Assembly (NCBI GenBank): GCA_028284025.1
Contig: JANQSM010000005.1
Coordinates: 1-6,697, forward strand
Direction: 5' to 3'
Length of the DNA stretch: 6,697 nt
Origin: Alphaproteobacteria bacterium
GTDB taxonomy: Bacteria; Pseudomonadota; Alphaproteobacteria; JANQSM01
A program made the position numbers and the translations under genes. A model generated the notes under the pieces. The model was not told the origin of the DNA and did not search any database. It saw nothing but the letters and a program-made list of their open reading frames with translations. Below, piece by piece: positions 1 to 6,001 of this stretch (its first letter is position 1; each line of letters opens with the position of its first letter).

Positions 1-254
<254 letters not shown>

Positions 255-1079
255 ATGCCAGAATTACCAGAAGTAGAAACAGTGATGCGCGGATTGGCAG
301 CAGCAGTTGAAAACGCCCGGATTCAACGGGTGGATCAGCACCGGCCAGACTTGCGTTTTCCGATCCCTGCTGATTTTAAAGATCGACTGACAGGTCAAAA
401 AATCATCCGGCTTTCCCGCCGGGCCAAATATATAGTGATGTATCTGGATTCAGGGGATGTTGCTTTGGTGCATTTAGGCATGTCCGGGCGTATGATCATT
501 CATGACACTTTACCTAAAATAGCCAAGCATGATCATCTGGTTTTTCATTTTGAGAATGGTAAAACAGTGGTGTTTCATGATCCACGTCGATTCGGGTTTG
601 TTGACGTTTTGCCTGCCCAAAATATAAAGACATGTAAATATTTTTGCCACTTAGGCCCTGAACCCCTTTCAGAAGATTTTAATGCTCTTTCTTTGCAGAA
701 AAAACTTAATGGCAAAAAAACAGCGATTAAACTGGCAATCATGGACCAGCGTATCGTAGTGGGAGTGGGCAACATTTATGCCTGCGAAGCATTGTTTCGA
801 GCACATCTACACCCCACCCGTGCCTCAGGGGAGATTTCTTTACCCGACCTTGAAAAATTAGTCGTGGCCATTAAAGCCGTGCTGCAAGATGCGATCAAAG
901 CAGGAGGATCATCTTTGCGGGATCATCGTCAGACAAACGGCGAGCTTGGTTATTTTCAGCATGATTTTCTGGTTTATGGCCGTGAGGGGGATCCTTCCCC
1001 CGCCGACCCGCAAACCCCTATCCAACGGATTGTTCAATCCGGGCGCTCCACGTTCTATTGCCCGGCTAGTCAAATTTAG
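255..1079 (+). CDS. mutM: Formamidopyrimidine-DNA glycosylase (MutM/Fpg) with degenerate zinc finger
   Basis: Bifunctional DNA glycosylase and AP lyase that removes 8-oxoguanine and formamidopyrimidines in base excision repair. The 274-residue protein has the usual length. The start at 255 is fixed by the invariant N-terminus MPELPEVETV: Pro2, exposed after Met removal, is the catalytic nucleophile and Glu3 the general acid. Other family features are Lys58 in SRRAKY, HLGMSGR (73-79), DPRRFGF (109-115), the helix-two-turn-helix segment with VGVGNIYACE (169-178), and GGSSLRD (217-223). The C-terminal beta-hairpin arginine is present as R264 in QSGRSTFYC. Unusually, the zinc finger (normally C-x2-C-x16-C-x2-C) reads S248, D251, C269, S272, so only one ligand remains and the first half is one residue longer. 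Zinc-free fingers that keep the hairpin fold and arginine are known in eukaryotic relatives such as NEIL1, so the enzyme may still work; that is inference. It is the first gene of a probable operon. Confidence 0.95.
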   Translation: MPELPEVETVMRGLAAAVENARIQRVDQHRPDLRFPIPADFKDRLTGQKIIRLSRRAKYIVMYLDSGDVALVHLGMSGRMIIHDTLPKIAKHDHLVFHFENGKTVVFHDPRRFGFVDVLPAQNIKTCKYFCHLGPEPLSEDFNALSLQKKLNGKKTAIKLAIMDQRIVVGVGNIYACEALFRAHLHPTRASGEISLPDLEKLVVAIKAVLQDAIKAGGSSLRDHRQTNGELGYFQHDFLVYGREGDPSPADPQTPIQRIVQSGRSTFYCPASQI

Positions 1080-1092
1080 GTATACTCGCCCG

Positions 1093-1497
1093 ATGCGCAC
1101 TGTATTTATTCTTTTTCTTATGTTTCCTGTTCTGGCTTTAGCACAGGTAGGCGGTAAAGGGGATTTTATCCCTAATCTGGAAGATGTGCCGCGCATGCCA
1201 ACAATGGAAGTAATTCACGATCAGGGCTTTGTTTTTGATGCTCCGGCGGCACGCGTTGTAGAAGTGTATACTCTGGTATTGGCGGCAGATGAAGAAATTG
1301 CCCAGTTCTATGACAATTCCCTAATTCAGTTAGGTTGGGCGCGCTCTGCCCGCAACACTTATACGCGCAATGATGAAAAGTTGACAATAATTATTGAAGC
1401 AGATGGCGATTCACCGGACAATAGCAAGAGTCAAAAAATCGTCCGGTTTTTACTATCTCCCGCCGGACCCCACCAGGAGACACGCCATGGCTTATAA
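1093..1497 (+). CDS. Small secreted protein of unknown function, conserved beside mutM
   Basis: The function is not known to me. The chosen start, ATG at 1093, gives a 134-residue protein that begins with a clear signal peptide: MRTVFILFLMFPVLALAQ has an Arg at position 2, a hydrophobic core at 4-16 and an ALA|Q cleavage site after residue 17. The mature part is therefore probably periplasmic. It includes LEDVPRMP, GFVFDAPAARVVEVY, an EEIAQFYDNSLIQLGW segment and a charged YTRNDEKLTIIIE strand. From memory, small proteins with this pattern (E-D-x-P-x-M-P, then F-D-x-P-x-x-R-[IV]-V-E, then F-Y-x-x-x-L-x-x-L-G-W) occur between mutM and enoyl-CoA hydratase genes in other Alphaproteobacteria. The gene starts 13 bp after mutM with only a weak AGG upstream, and its last 11 bp overlap the next gene, which suggests co-transcription. 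A longer in-frame start exists upstream but would bury the signal peptide inside mutM sequence. Confidence 0.8.
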   Translation: MRTVFILFLMFPVLALAQVGGKGDFIPNLEDVPRMPTMEVIHDQGFVFDAPAARVVEVYTLVLAADEEIAQFYDNSLIQLGWARSARNTYTRNDEKLTIIIEADGDSPDNSKSQKIVRFLLSPAGPHQETRHGL

Positions 1498-2266
1498 TAC
1501 TATCCTTGTTGAAACCCAGAAAGAAATAGGCATTATTCGCCTAAATCGGCCTGACGCTATGAATGCCTTGAATACCGAAATGGTAAAGGAAATGGGTCAA
1601 GCGCTGGACAAGTTTGAAGATAATAAGAAAATTAAAGCTATTGTCTTGACCGGGAATGAGCGTGCCTTCGCCGCCGGGGCTGATATTAAAGAGATGCAGG
1701 ATAAAACCTATATGGAAGCCTATTTGGAAGACTTCATTACCAAGGGCTGGGAACATATAAGCAAAATCAGAAAACCCATTGTCGCAGCAGTTAGTGGTTA
1801 TGCTTTGGGGGGTGGCTGTGAGGTTGCCATGATGTGTGATGTGATTTTGGCAGATGAAACCGCCATGTTTGGCCAGCCGGAAATTACCCTTGGTATTATT
1901 CCGGGTGCTGGAGGAACCCAGCGCTTAACCCGCATTGTCGGTAAATATAAAGCCATGGATATGATTTTGACCGGGCGCATGATGGATGCCAAGGAAGCCC
2001 ATCACGTCGGTTTGGTCAGCCGCATTGTTGTGAACAAGGCCAGCCTTGTGGAACAGGCAATTAAAACAGCCCGCAAGATCGGGCGCATGTCCCTGCCAAC
2101 CATTTTAATGGCAAAAGAATGTATCAATCAGGCATATGAAATGTCCCTATCTGCCGGTATCCGCTATGAGCGTCGGATGTTCCAGTCTACATTTGCAACC
2201 AGGGATCAGAAAGAAGGCATGAAGGCGTTTGTTGAGAAACGCAGGCCGACATTTAAGAATCAATAA
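1487..2266 (+). CDS. Enoyl-CoA hydratase (crotonase family, short-chain type)
   Basis: Hydrates trans-2-enoyl-CoA to 3-hydroxyacyl-CoA, the second step of fatty-acid beta-oxidation and also used in amino-acid breakdown. The 259-residue protein matches the monofunctional crotonase length. Both catalytic glutamates are visible: E112 in GYALGGGCE and E132 in FGQPEI, equivalent to E144 and E164 of the rat mitochondrial enzyme. The oxyanion-hole residues are A65 (FAAGADIKEM) and G109. The following IPGAGGTQRL and the C-terminal FVEKRRPTFKNQ also resemble the mitochondrial ECHS1 type closely. The start at 1487 is set by an AGGAGA (1475-1480) six bases upstream. It lies inside the end of the preceding gene, so translation is probably coupled. 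Both glutamates favour a true hydratase over an isomerase or other crotonase, but the physiological substrate cannot be read from sequence. Confidence 0.93.
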   Translation: MAYNTILVETQKEIGIIRLNRPDAMNALNTEMVKEMGQALDKFEDNKKIKAIVLTGNERAFAAGADIKEMQDKTYMEAYLEDFITKGWEHISKIRKPIVAAVSGYALGGGCEVAMMCDVILADETAMFGQPEITLGIIPGAGGTQRLTRIVGKYKAMDMILTGRMMDAKEAHHVGLVSRIVVNKASLVEQAIKTARKIGRMSLPTILMAKECINQAYEMSLSAGIRYERRMFQSTFATRDQKEGMKAFVEKRRPTFKNQ

Positions 2267-2278
2267 TTCTTCTTTGTC

Positions 2279-2303
2279 ATTCTGGCTGTAGACCAGAATT
2301 TTT
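2279..2303 (+). terminator. Intrinsic terminator after enoyl-CoA hydratase gene
   Basis: A perfect 7-bp stem, ATTCTGG (2279-2285) with CCAGAAT (2293-2299), encloses a 7-base loop and runs straight into five T residues (2299-2303). It begins 13 bp after the stop codon. A second small hairpin, AAGAAT/ATTCTT, spans the stop codon itself (2255-2271). The segment GTCATTCTGG...CCAGAAT also resembles a palindromic repeat that I remember as common between alphaproteobacterial genes, so terminator and repeat may be the same element. Confidence 0.65.
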
Positions 2304-2325
2304 AAGCAAAATTGCATACGGTGCA

Positions 2326-2378
2326 CTCAAGATGCCGGGTCAAGCCTGGCAAGACGTCTTTTTGAGCGGCTTTTTTTT
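2326..2378 (+). terminator. Second hairpin with T8 run before rpsT
   Basis: An inner stem GCCGGG (2334-2339) / CCTGGC (2345-2350) with a 5-base loop TCAAG contains one G-T pair. An outer stem CTCAA (2326-2330) / TTGAG (2362-2366) surrounds it. Eight T residues follow at 2371-2378. Alternatively GCCG (2334-2337) pairs with CGGC (2367-2370) immediately before the T run. Either fold would make a terminator that insulates rpsT from the upstream operon. A small transcript ending here is possible, but I see no convincing promoter for one. Confidence 0.5.
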
Positions 2379-2387
2379 ACAAACCCC

Positions 2388-2417
2388 CTTGACTTAGGGC
2401 GAAAAAGCTTGTATCAC
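2388..2417 (+). promoter_or_regulatory. Probable rpsT promoter
   Basis: The -35 element CTTGACT (TTGACT at 2389-2394) is followed after a 17-base spacer by TATCAC (2412-2417) as the -10 element. The CTTGAC form is typical of housekeeping promoters in Alphaproteobacteria. Transcription would start about 2424, some 25 bases before the rpsT start codon, just after the two terminator-like hairpins. Confidence 0.6.
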
Positions 2418-2448
2418 CCTCTTTCTTTCTTAAAAAGGAAACACAATT

Positions 2449-2715
2449 ATGGCAAATACAAAGTCTGCAAAGAAAATGGTTCGCAAAATCGCCACCCGTA
2501 CAACGGTGAATGGGACACGTCGTTCTCGTATTCGTACGTTTTACAAAAAAGTGGAAGCGGCTATTCAGTCAGGCAACAAAAAAGAAGCAATGACCGCGCT
2601 TCGCAAGGCGGACTCTGAAGCTCAGCGGGGTGTCAGCAAGGGAATTTTTCACAAGAAAACCGTTGCCCGCAAGGTCTCCCGCCTGTCTCAGGCGATTGCC
2701 AAGATGGGTGCCTAA
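2449..2715 (+). CDS. rpsT: 30S ribosomal protein S20
   Basis: Primary-binding protein of the small ribosomal subunit that contacts 16S rRNA at the 5' domain and the 3' minor domain. The 88-residue basic protein begins [18 protein letters not shown] and is rich in Lys and Arg throughout, as expected. It continues with the family elements [12 protein letters not shown] (26-37), [16 protein letters not shown] and [19 protein letters not shown] near the C-terminus. Length and composition fit S20 fully. The start is supported by AAGGA at 2435-2439, nine bases upstream. It uses ATG, unlike the UUG start of E. coli rpsT, so the translational autoregulation described there need not apply. A dedicated promoter lies just upstream, and the gene is probably monocistronic. 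rpsT next to dnaA is a recurrent alphaproteobacterial arrangement. Confidence 0.97.
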   Translation: MANTKSAKKMVRKIATRTTVNGTRRSRIRTFYKKVEAAIQSGNKKEAMTALRKADSEAQRGVSKGIFHKKTVARKVSRLSQAIAKMGA

Positions 2716-2726
2716 CCCCCTTTTTT
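2706..2726 (+). terminator. Weak possible terminator overlapping the rpsT stop
   Basis: GGGT (2706-2709) can pair with ACCC (2715-2718), and two more C residues then lead into T6 (2721-2726). The stem is only 4 bp and contains the stop codon, so a translating ribosome would disrupt it. It is recorded because no better terminator follows rpsT for more than 200 bp. Confidence 0.25.
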
Positions 2727-2882
2727 ACATTTCATTTCGACCTGTTTCAAATCTCACCATTTGTTTTGGTTGAGTAATGTTTTTTGTTCCGGGATGTCAT
2801 AAAAATTTAACAACCTTTGCGTGTTTTTTAAAGTTAAGACACACCCTTGAAATGCGCAGAAACCCCCCGTTTTTCGCATTAT

Positions 2883-2953
2883 ACAGCAGAATATCTTGTT
2901 GAAAAAAACGCTCAAAAATTTTTTTGCATAAATTTTCGTTGGATTTCTGCTGT
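2883..2953. repeat. 9-bp inverted repeat flanking an AT-rich core
   Basis: ACAGCAGAA at 2883-2891 and its perfect reverse complement TTCTGCTGT at 2945-2953 flank 53 bases that are about three quarters A+T. The core includes A7 and A5T7 tracts. The arms are the most GC-rich part of the neighbourhood. They could bring together the ends of an unwinding or bent segment, or act as two half-sites for a protein. Chance cannot be excluded at this arm length. Confidence 0.4.
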
Positions 2954-2960
2954 CAAGGAA

Positions 2961-2974
2961 TTTTTTTAAAAAAA
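2961..2974. repeat. Perfect T7A7 palindrome
   Basis: Seven T residues (2961-2967) are followed directly by seven A residues (2968-2974), giving a 14-bp palindrome. It lies 8 bp to the right of the TTCTGCTGT arm. With the neighbouring A/T tracts it forms the lowest-stability DNA in the window. Confidence 0.6.
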
Positions 2975-2989
2975 CTCGCCTTTGAGGTC

Positions 2990-3017
2990 TTGCGCCGCAG
3001 CAAATCCATGCTACTCT
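2990..3017 (+). promoter_or_regulatory. Candidate dnaA promoter
   Basis: TTGCGC (2990-2995) and TACTCT (3012-3017) are separated by 16 bases and resemble an alphaproteobacterial housekeeping promoter pair. Transcription would start about 3024, giving a leader of about 220 bases before dnaA. Other pairs are possible, such as TTCGAC (3027-3032) with TTATAT (3051-3056), or the TATATAAA run at 3136-3143. I cannot decide between them from sequence. Confidence 0.25.
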
Positions 3018-3146
3018 ACCTCTCACTTCGACGGGCAAATGGTTAACGTCTTATATCCCAAATAAGGAACAGACCAAAAAAATATAACCGTCAGTTGTTG
3101 GGAGCGCAGGATACCTTAAAGCAATTCCCAGCTCATATATAAAGTG

Positions 3147-3192
3147 GCAAAAACATGGCCGGATCTCACTTCAGAGTAAGCATGTTTTTTGC
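3147..3192 (+). repeat. Inverted repeat with T6 run in the dnaA leader
   Basis: GCAAAAACATG (3147-3157) pairs with CATGTTTTTTGC (3181-3192): nine perfect base pairs, AAAAACATG/CATGTTTTT, then one extra T as a bulge, then GC/GC. The loop of 23 bases contains CTC/GAG (3165-3167, 3174-3176), which could extend it. The right arm ends in T6 at 3185-3190, so in RNA it looks like a weak, bidirectional terminator 54 bp before dnaA. It could instead be an operator or simply a hairpin in the leader. Confidence 0.45.
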
Positions 3193-3246
3193 GCACGAAT
3201 GAACTTTTTGGATGAACAACAAAAATAAGAATAGGCACGTTTACAA

Positions 3247-4701
3247 ATGGGATATCTCGATAACACACCAAATAAACCTTTTAATATGCTTGATGCTACG
3301 GCTAATCTGACTTCTGAGGAAGTTGCTTCTATTTGGGCGAATGTACGTGCCAAAATGCGTTCGGAACTTGGGGAAGCAGCCTATAAAAGCTGGGTCAAGC
3401 CACTGACGTTGGCCAGTATTGATAATGGCCAGGCTAAAATGACTGTACCTACACGTTTTATTCGGGATTGGATTTTATCGCGCTATGGAGATCGGCTTTT
3501 GGCCTTTCTGAAAGAGGAAAATGCTAATATCCGCACGATGGAAATTACTATTGCATCCTCTATGCGCAATTCTGAAAGTACGAGCAACGACTTATATGCT
3601 CCACAATCAGAGAATGATATTGACGAAGCGACTCTTGCCAGCCTGGATGATGACAATGACACCAGTGACGGCACCCAAATTACTTCTAAGCTGGATCCGC
3701 GTTTCACGTTTGAGAATTTTGTGGTCGGTAAACCCAATGAGTTGGCATTTGCTGCAGCACGCCGGGTGGCGGATTCTGAAACCGTTCCGTTCAACCCACT
3801 GTTTTTATATGGTGGGGTCGGGCTTGGTAAAACGCACTTGATGCACGCCATCGCCTGGCAGGTTAAGAAAAAAGACCCTAGTAAGAAAGTGCTTTATATT
3901 TCAGCGGAAAAATTCATGTATCAATTTATTCGTGCCTTGCGTTACAAGACGACAATGGCATTTAAAGAGCAGTTCCGCTCTGTTGATCTTTTGATGATTG
4001 ATGATGTTCAATTCATCAGCGGCAAGGAATCAACCCAGGAAGAATTTTTTCATACATTCAATGCGCTTGTAGATCAAAACCGTCAGGTGGTGATTTCAGC
4101 AGATAAGTCTCCTTCTGATCTGGAAGGTCTAGAAGAGCGGTTGCGCTCACGTCTGGGCTGGGGGCTGGTGGCGGATATTCATCCGACAACTTACGAATTG
4201 CGGTTGGGTATTCTACAATCCAAGGCAGAGCAATTAAATGCAGATATTCCGCAAGATGTGCTGGAATTCCTGGCGCACAAAGTATCTTCTAACATCCGAG
4301 AGTTGGAGGGGGCTTTGAATAGAATTGTGGCTCATGCTTCCTTGGTCGGGCGTCCTGTGACTTTAGAAAATACCCAGGAAGTATTGCAGGATCTGTTGCG
4401 CGCGAGCGACCGCAAGGTCACAATTGAAGAAATCCAGAAAAAAGTGGCTGAACATTTTAATATTCGTATCAGCGATATGCATTCTGCCCGCCGGTCACGT
4501 ACCGTGGCCCGCCCACGGCAGATTGCAATGTCCCTGTCCAAGCAGTTAACACAACGGTCCCTTCCTGAAATCGGACGCAAGTTTGGAGGACGTGATCATA
4601 CGACCGTCATTCATGCTGTCCGGAAAGTTGAGGAACTGTGCGGCAAGGATCACAGCTTTGCAGAAGACGTTAATCTTTTGCGACGTATGCTTGAAGGCTA
4701 A
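3247..4701 (+). CDS. dnaA: Chromosomal replication initiator DnaA
   Basis: AAA+ ATPase that binds DnaA boxes, melts the origin and loads the replicative helicase. It also acts as a transcription factor. The 484 residues show all four domains. Domain I, about 25-103, includes [27 protein letters not shown] in its first part. Domain II, about 104-147, is an acidic linker with [18 protein letters not shown]. Domain III carries Walker [10 protein letters not shown] (189-197, K195), Walker [10 protein letters not shown] (248-256, D252/D253), sensor I around 282-289, box [15 protein letters not shown] (296-307, with R302 matching the arginine finger) and sensor II R351 in [12 protein letters not shown]. 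Domain IV has the DNA-binding signature [15 protein letters not shown] (446-460). No key residue is missing. The start at 3247 is the first in-frame ATG but has only a weak AGG upstream. A second ATG, codon 14 at 3286, lacks one too and would still precede domain I. An intrinsic terminator follows the gene. Confidence 0.97.
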   Translation: MGYLDNTPNKPFNMLDATANLTSEEVASIWANVRAKMRSELGEAAYKSWVKPLTLASIDNGQAKMTVPTRFIRDWILSRYGDRLLAFLKEENANIRTMEITIASSMRNSESTSNDLYAPQSENDIDEATLASLDDDNDTSDGTQITSKLDPRFTFENFVVGKPNELAFAAARRVADSETVPFNPLFLYGGVGLGKTHLMHAIAWQVKKKDPSKKVLYISAEKFMYQFIRALRYKTTMAFKEQFRSVDLLMIDDVQFISGKESTQEEFFHTFNALVDQNRQVVISADKSPSDLEGLEERLRSRLGWGLVADIHPTTYELRLGILQSKAEQLNADIPQDVLEFLAHKVSSNIRELEGALNRIVAHASLVGRPVTLENTQEVLQDLLRASDRKVTIEEIQKKVAEHFNIRISDMHSARRSRTVARPRQIAMSLSKQLTQRSLPEIGRKFGGRDHTTVIHAVRKVEELCGKDHSFAEDVNLLRRMLEG

Positions 4702-4732
4702 GATTTCATAACCTACCTCATGCAACAAGGAC

Positions 4733-4762
4733 TCCACAGGCGGACTACGGTTCGCCTGTGGA
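4733..4762. repeat. 10-bp perfect dyad between dnaA and dnaN
   Basis: TCCACAGGCG (4733-4742) and CGCCTGTGGA (4753-4762) are perfect reverse complements around a 10-base loop. No T run follows, so this is not a simple terminator; a separate terminator lies just downstream. Both arms contain the TCCACA core of a DnaA box, in opposite orientations, which suggests a protein-binding dyad rather than an RNA structure. Confidence 0.6.
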
Positions 4763-4765
4763 CAA
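4757..4765 (-). promoter_or_regulatory. DnaA box, one mismatch from consensus
   Basis: TGTGGACAA reads as TTGTCCACA on the minus strand, differing from TTATCCACA only at the third base. It overlaps the right arm of the dyad. The left arm gives GACTCCACA on the plus strand (4730-4738), which keeps six of nine positions. It is the best DnaA box I found in the intergenic regions I scanned, and its place 56 bp after dnaA suggests DnaA binding for autoregulation, dnaN control or origin function. Confidence 0.55.
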
Positions 4766-4773
4766 CTTTGGAA

Positions 4774-4806
4774 GCCTAAAGAATCTGCTTTCTTCAGGCC
4801 TTTTTT
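4774..4806 (+). terminator. Intrinsic terminator after dnaA
   Basis: GCCT (4774-4777) pairs with AGGC (4796-4799), and AAGAA (4779-4783) with TTCTT (4790-4794), with one A-C mismatch between the two blocks and a 6-base loop. One C and six T residues follow (4801-4806). It would end or reduce dnaA transcription before dnaN, so dnaN probably has its own promoter in the AT-rich 4807-4850 stretch. I see no strong -35/-10 pair there. Confidence 0.7.
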
Positions 4807-4870
4807 GCGTTATTATTTTTGCTATTAAACATACCAGATGGACGACTCATTCCTTTTCGGAGGCTCATAA

Positions 4871-5989
4871 ATGAAATTATCAATTGATCGCGCAACGCTT
4901 CTTAAATCTCTTTCTCACGTACAAAGTATTGTTGAAAAGCGCAACACAATCCCCATTCTTTCGCATGTACAGCTTTCTGCCAAAGAAGGCCAATTGCATC
5001 TGACTGCAACAGACATGGATATTGACATTGTGGAGTCGGTTGATGCTAACGTGCAGGACGAAGGCCAAGCAACAGCGCCAGCGCATACGCTTTATGAAAT
5101 TGTGCGCAAGCTTCCTGATGGTGCAGAGATTGAACTGGTATACGATAAAGCCAGCGGCCAGATGGCGATCAGCGCCGGGCGCTCCAACTTTAGTCTCTCC
5201 ACTTTGCCAGTAGAGGATTTTCCTGCTTTGAATTCGCAAGAATTTCCCCATAGCTTTGCTTTACCGGCTGAAGAAATGAAAACCTTGATTGACCGCACGC
5301 GTTTTGCCGTTTCAACAGAAGAAACACGGTATTATCTGAATGGAATTTTCCTGCATGCAGCCAACAACAATGACAAGCCGGTCTTGCGGGCTGTCGCGAC
5401 GGATGGTCACCGTTTGGCGCGTATGGAGATGCCTTTACCAGAAGGCGCTGCGGGAATTCCAGGTGTCATTATGCCGCGTAAAACGATTAATGAGTTGCGT
5501 AAACTGGTTGACGAAACCGAAGGCAATATTGATATTTCTGTATCTGATGCGCGCATTCGTTTTGCATTTGATTCCGTGGTGCTTACCTCCAAGCTTATTG
5601 ACGGGACTTTCCCGGATTATGAGCGTGTAATCCCGACCAATAATACCAAGATTCTGGTGATCGGGACACAGCAGTTTGCCGCTGCTGTTGACCGGGTGGC
5701 GACCATTTCCTCTGAACGTTCCCGCGCGGTGAAGTTACAGATGGAGAATAAAAACCTAACATTAACTGCGAACAGCCCGGAAAACGGTACAGCGACGGAA
5801 GAGCTGGAAGTGGATTATAAAGATGACCCGATTGAAATCGGCTTTAACTCTAAATATTTGCTGGATATGACTCAGCAGATTGAGGGGGATTCGGTTCAGC
5901 TCTCGTTATCTGATTCAGCTTCTCCGACCATCGTCACTGACATGGCCGATGAGAGTACACTGTACGTTTTGATGCCGATGCGGGTGTAG
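4871..5989 (+). CDS. dnaN: DNA polymerase III beta subunit (sliding clamp)
   Basis: Homodimeric ring clamp that holds the replicative polymerase and many repair proteins on DNA. The 372 residues cover the full three-domain fold. Typical family blocks are MKLSIDRATLLKSLSHVQSI at the N-terminus, LHLTATDMDIDI (43-53), AVATDGHRLA (174-183), GTFPDYERVIP (245-255) and the C-terminal tail VLMPMRV (366-372). The DGHRL stretch, V253 and the MPMR tail build the groove that binds clamp-binding motifs of partner proteins, so the partner site appears intact. The start has a strong GGAGG (4859-4863) seven bases upstream. The gene is separated from dnaA by a terminator but lies only 12 bp before recF, so it is probably co-transcribed with recF. 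Nothing in it looks unusual. Confidence 0.98.
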   Translation: MKLSIDRATLLKSLSHVQSIVEKRNTIPILSHVQLSAKEGQLHLTATDMDIDIVESVDANVQDEGQATAPAHTLYEIVRKLPDGAEIELVYDKASGQMAISAGRSNFSLSTLPVEDFPALNSQEFPHSFALPAEEMKTLIDRTRFAVSTEETRYYLNGIFLHAANNNDKPVLRAVATDGHRLARMEMPLPEGAAGIPGVIMPRKTINELRKLVDETEGNIDISVSDARIRFAFDSVVLTSKLIDGTFPDYERVIPTNNTKILVIGTQQFAAAVDRVATISSERSRAVKLQMENKNLTLTANSPENGTATEELEVDYKDDPIEIGFNSKYLLDMTQQIEGDSVQLSLSDSASPTIVTDMADESTLYVLMPMRV

Positions 5990-6001
5990 TCAGGCCCTTT
6001 C

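Larger units (their letters stand above)
2716..3246. other. 531-bp AT-rich gene-free region between rpsT and dnaA
   Basis: I find no credible protein gene or RNA gene here; the possible reading frames are short, low-complexity or lack ribosome binding sites. The centre (about 2870-2976) is strongly AT-rich, with A7 (2902-2908), A5T7 (2914-2925) and T7A7 (2961-2974) tracts. Several are spaced about 11 bp apart, which would favour bent or easily melted DNA. The right part (about 2985-3246) must carry the dnaA promoter and leader. A replication origin is conceivable next to dnaA, but I found no consensus DnaA box (TTATCCACA). The best match is TTTGGATGA at 3207-3215, 7 of 9 to the reverse complement. 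The origin role is therefore unproven. Confidence 0.5.

Noticed and set aside
889..1092. In-frame extension upstream of the small secreted protein
   Set aside because: It lies inside mutM in another frame and would place the signal peptide in the middle of the protein.
1394..1486. Longer start for the enoyl-CoA hydratase
   Set aside because: The extra 31 residues overlap the upstream gene and are unlike the family; the AGGAGA six bases before 1487 decides the start.
2823..2843. Possible CtrA site around TTAAAGTTAAG
   Set aside because: CtrA sites need TTAA-N7-TTAA; here the two TTAA units are only 2 bases apart.
2754..3038. 94-codon minus-strand open frame in the rpsT-dnaA gap
   Set aside because: Its translation is dominated by Phe/Lys/Asn runs from A/T tracts, it has no recognisable motif, and no convincing start signal was seen.
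3050..3058. TTATATCCC as a DnaA box
   Set aside because: It shares only the TTAT start with TTATCCACA and the CC is out of register, so too few positions match.
3483..3851. 122-codon minus-strand open frame opposite dnaA
   Set aside because: It is a shadow of the dnaA coding sequence; the Ser/Arg-rich translation has no family features.
4880..5251. 123-codon minus-strand open frame opposite dnaN
   Set aside because: It is a shadow of dnaN with no motif or ribosome binding site that I can support.
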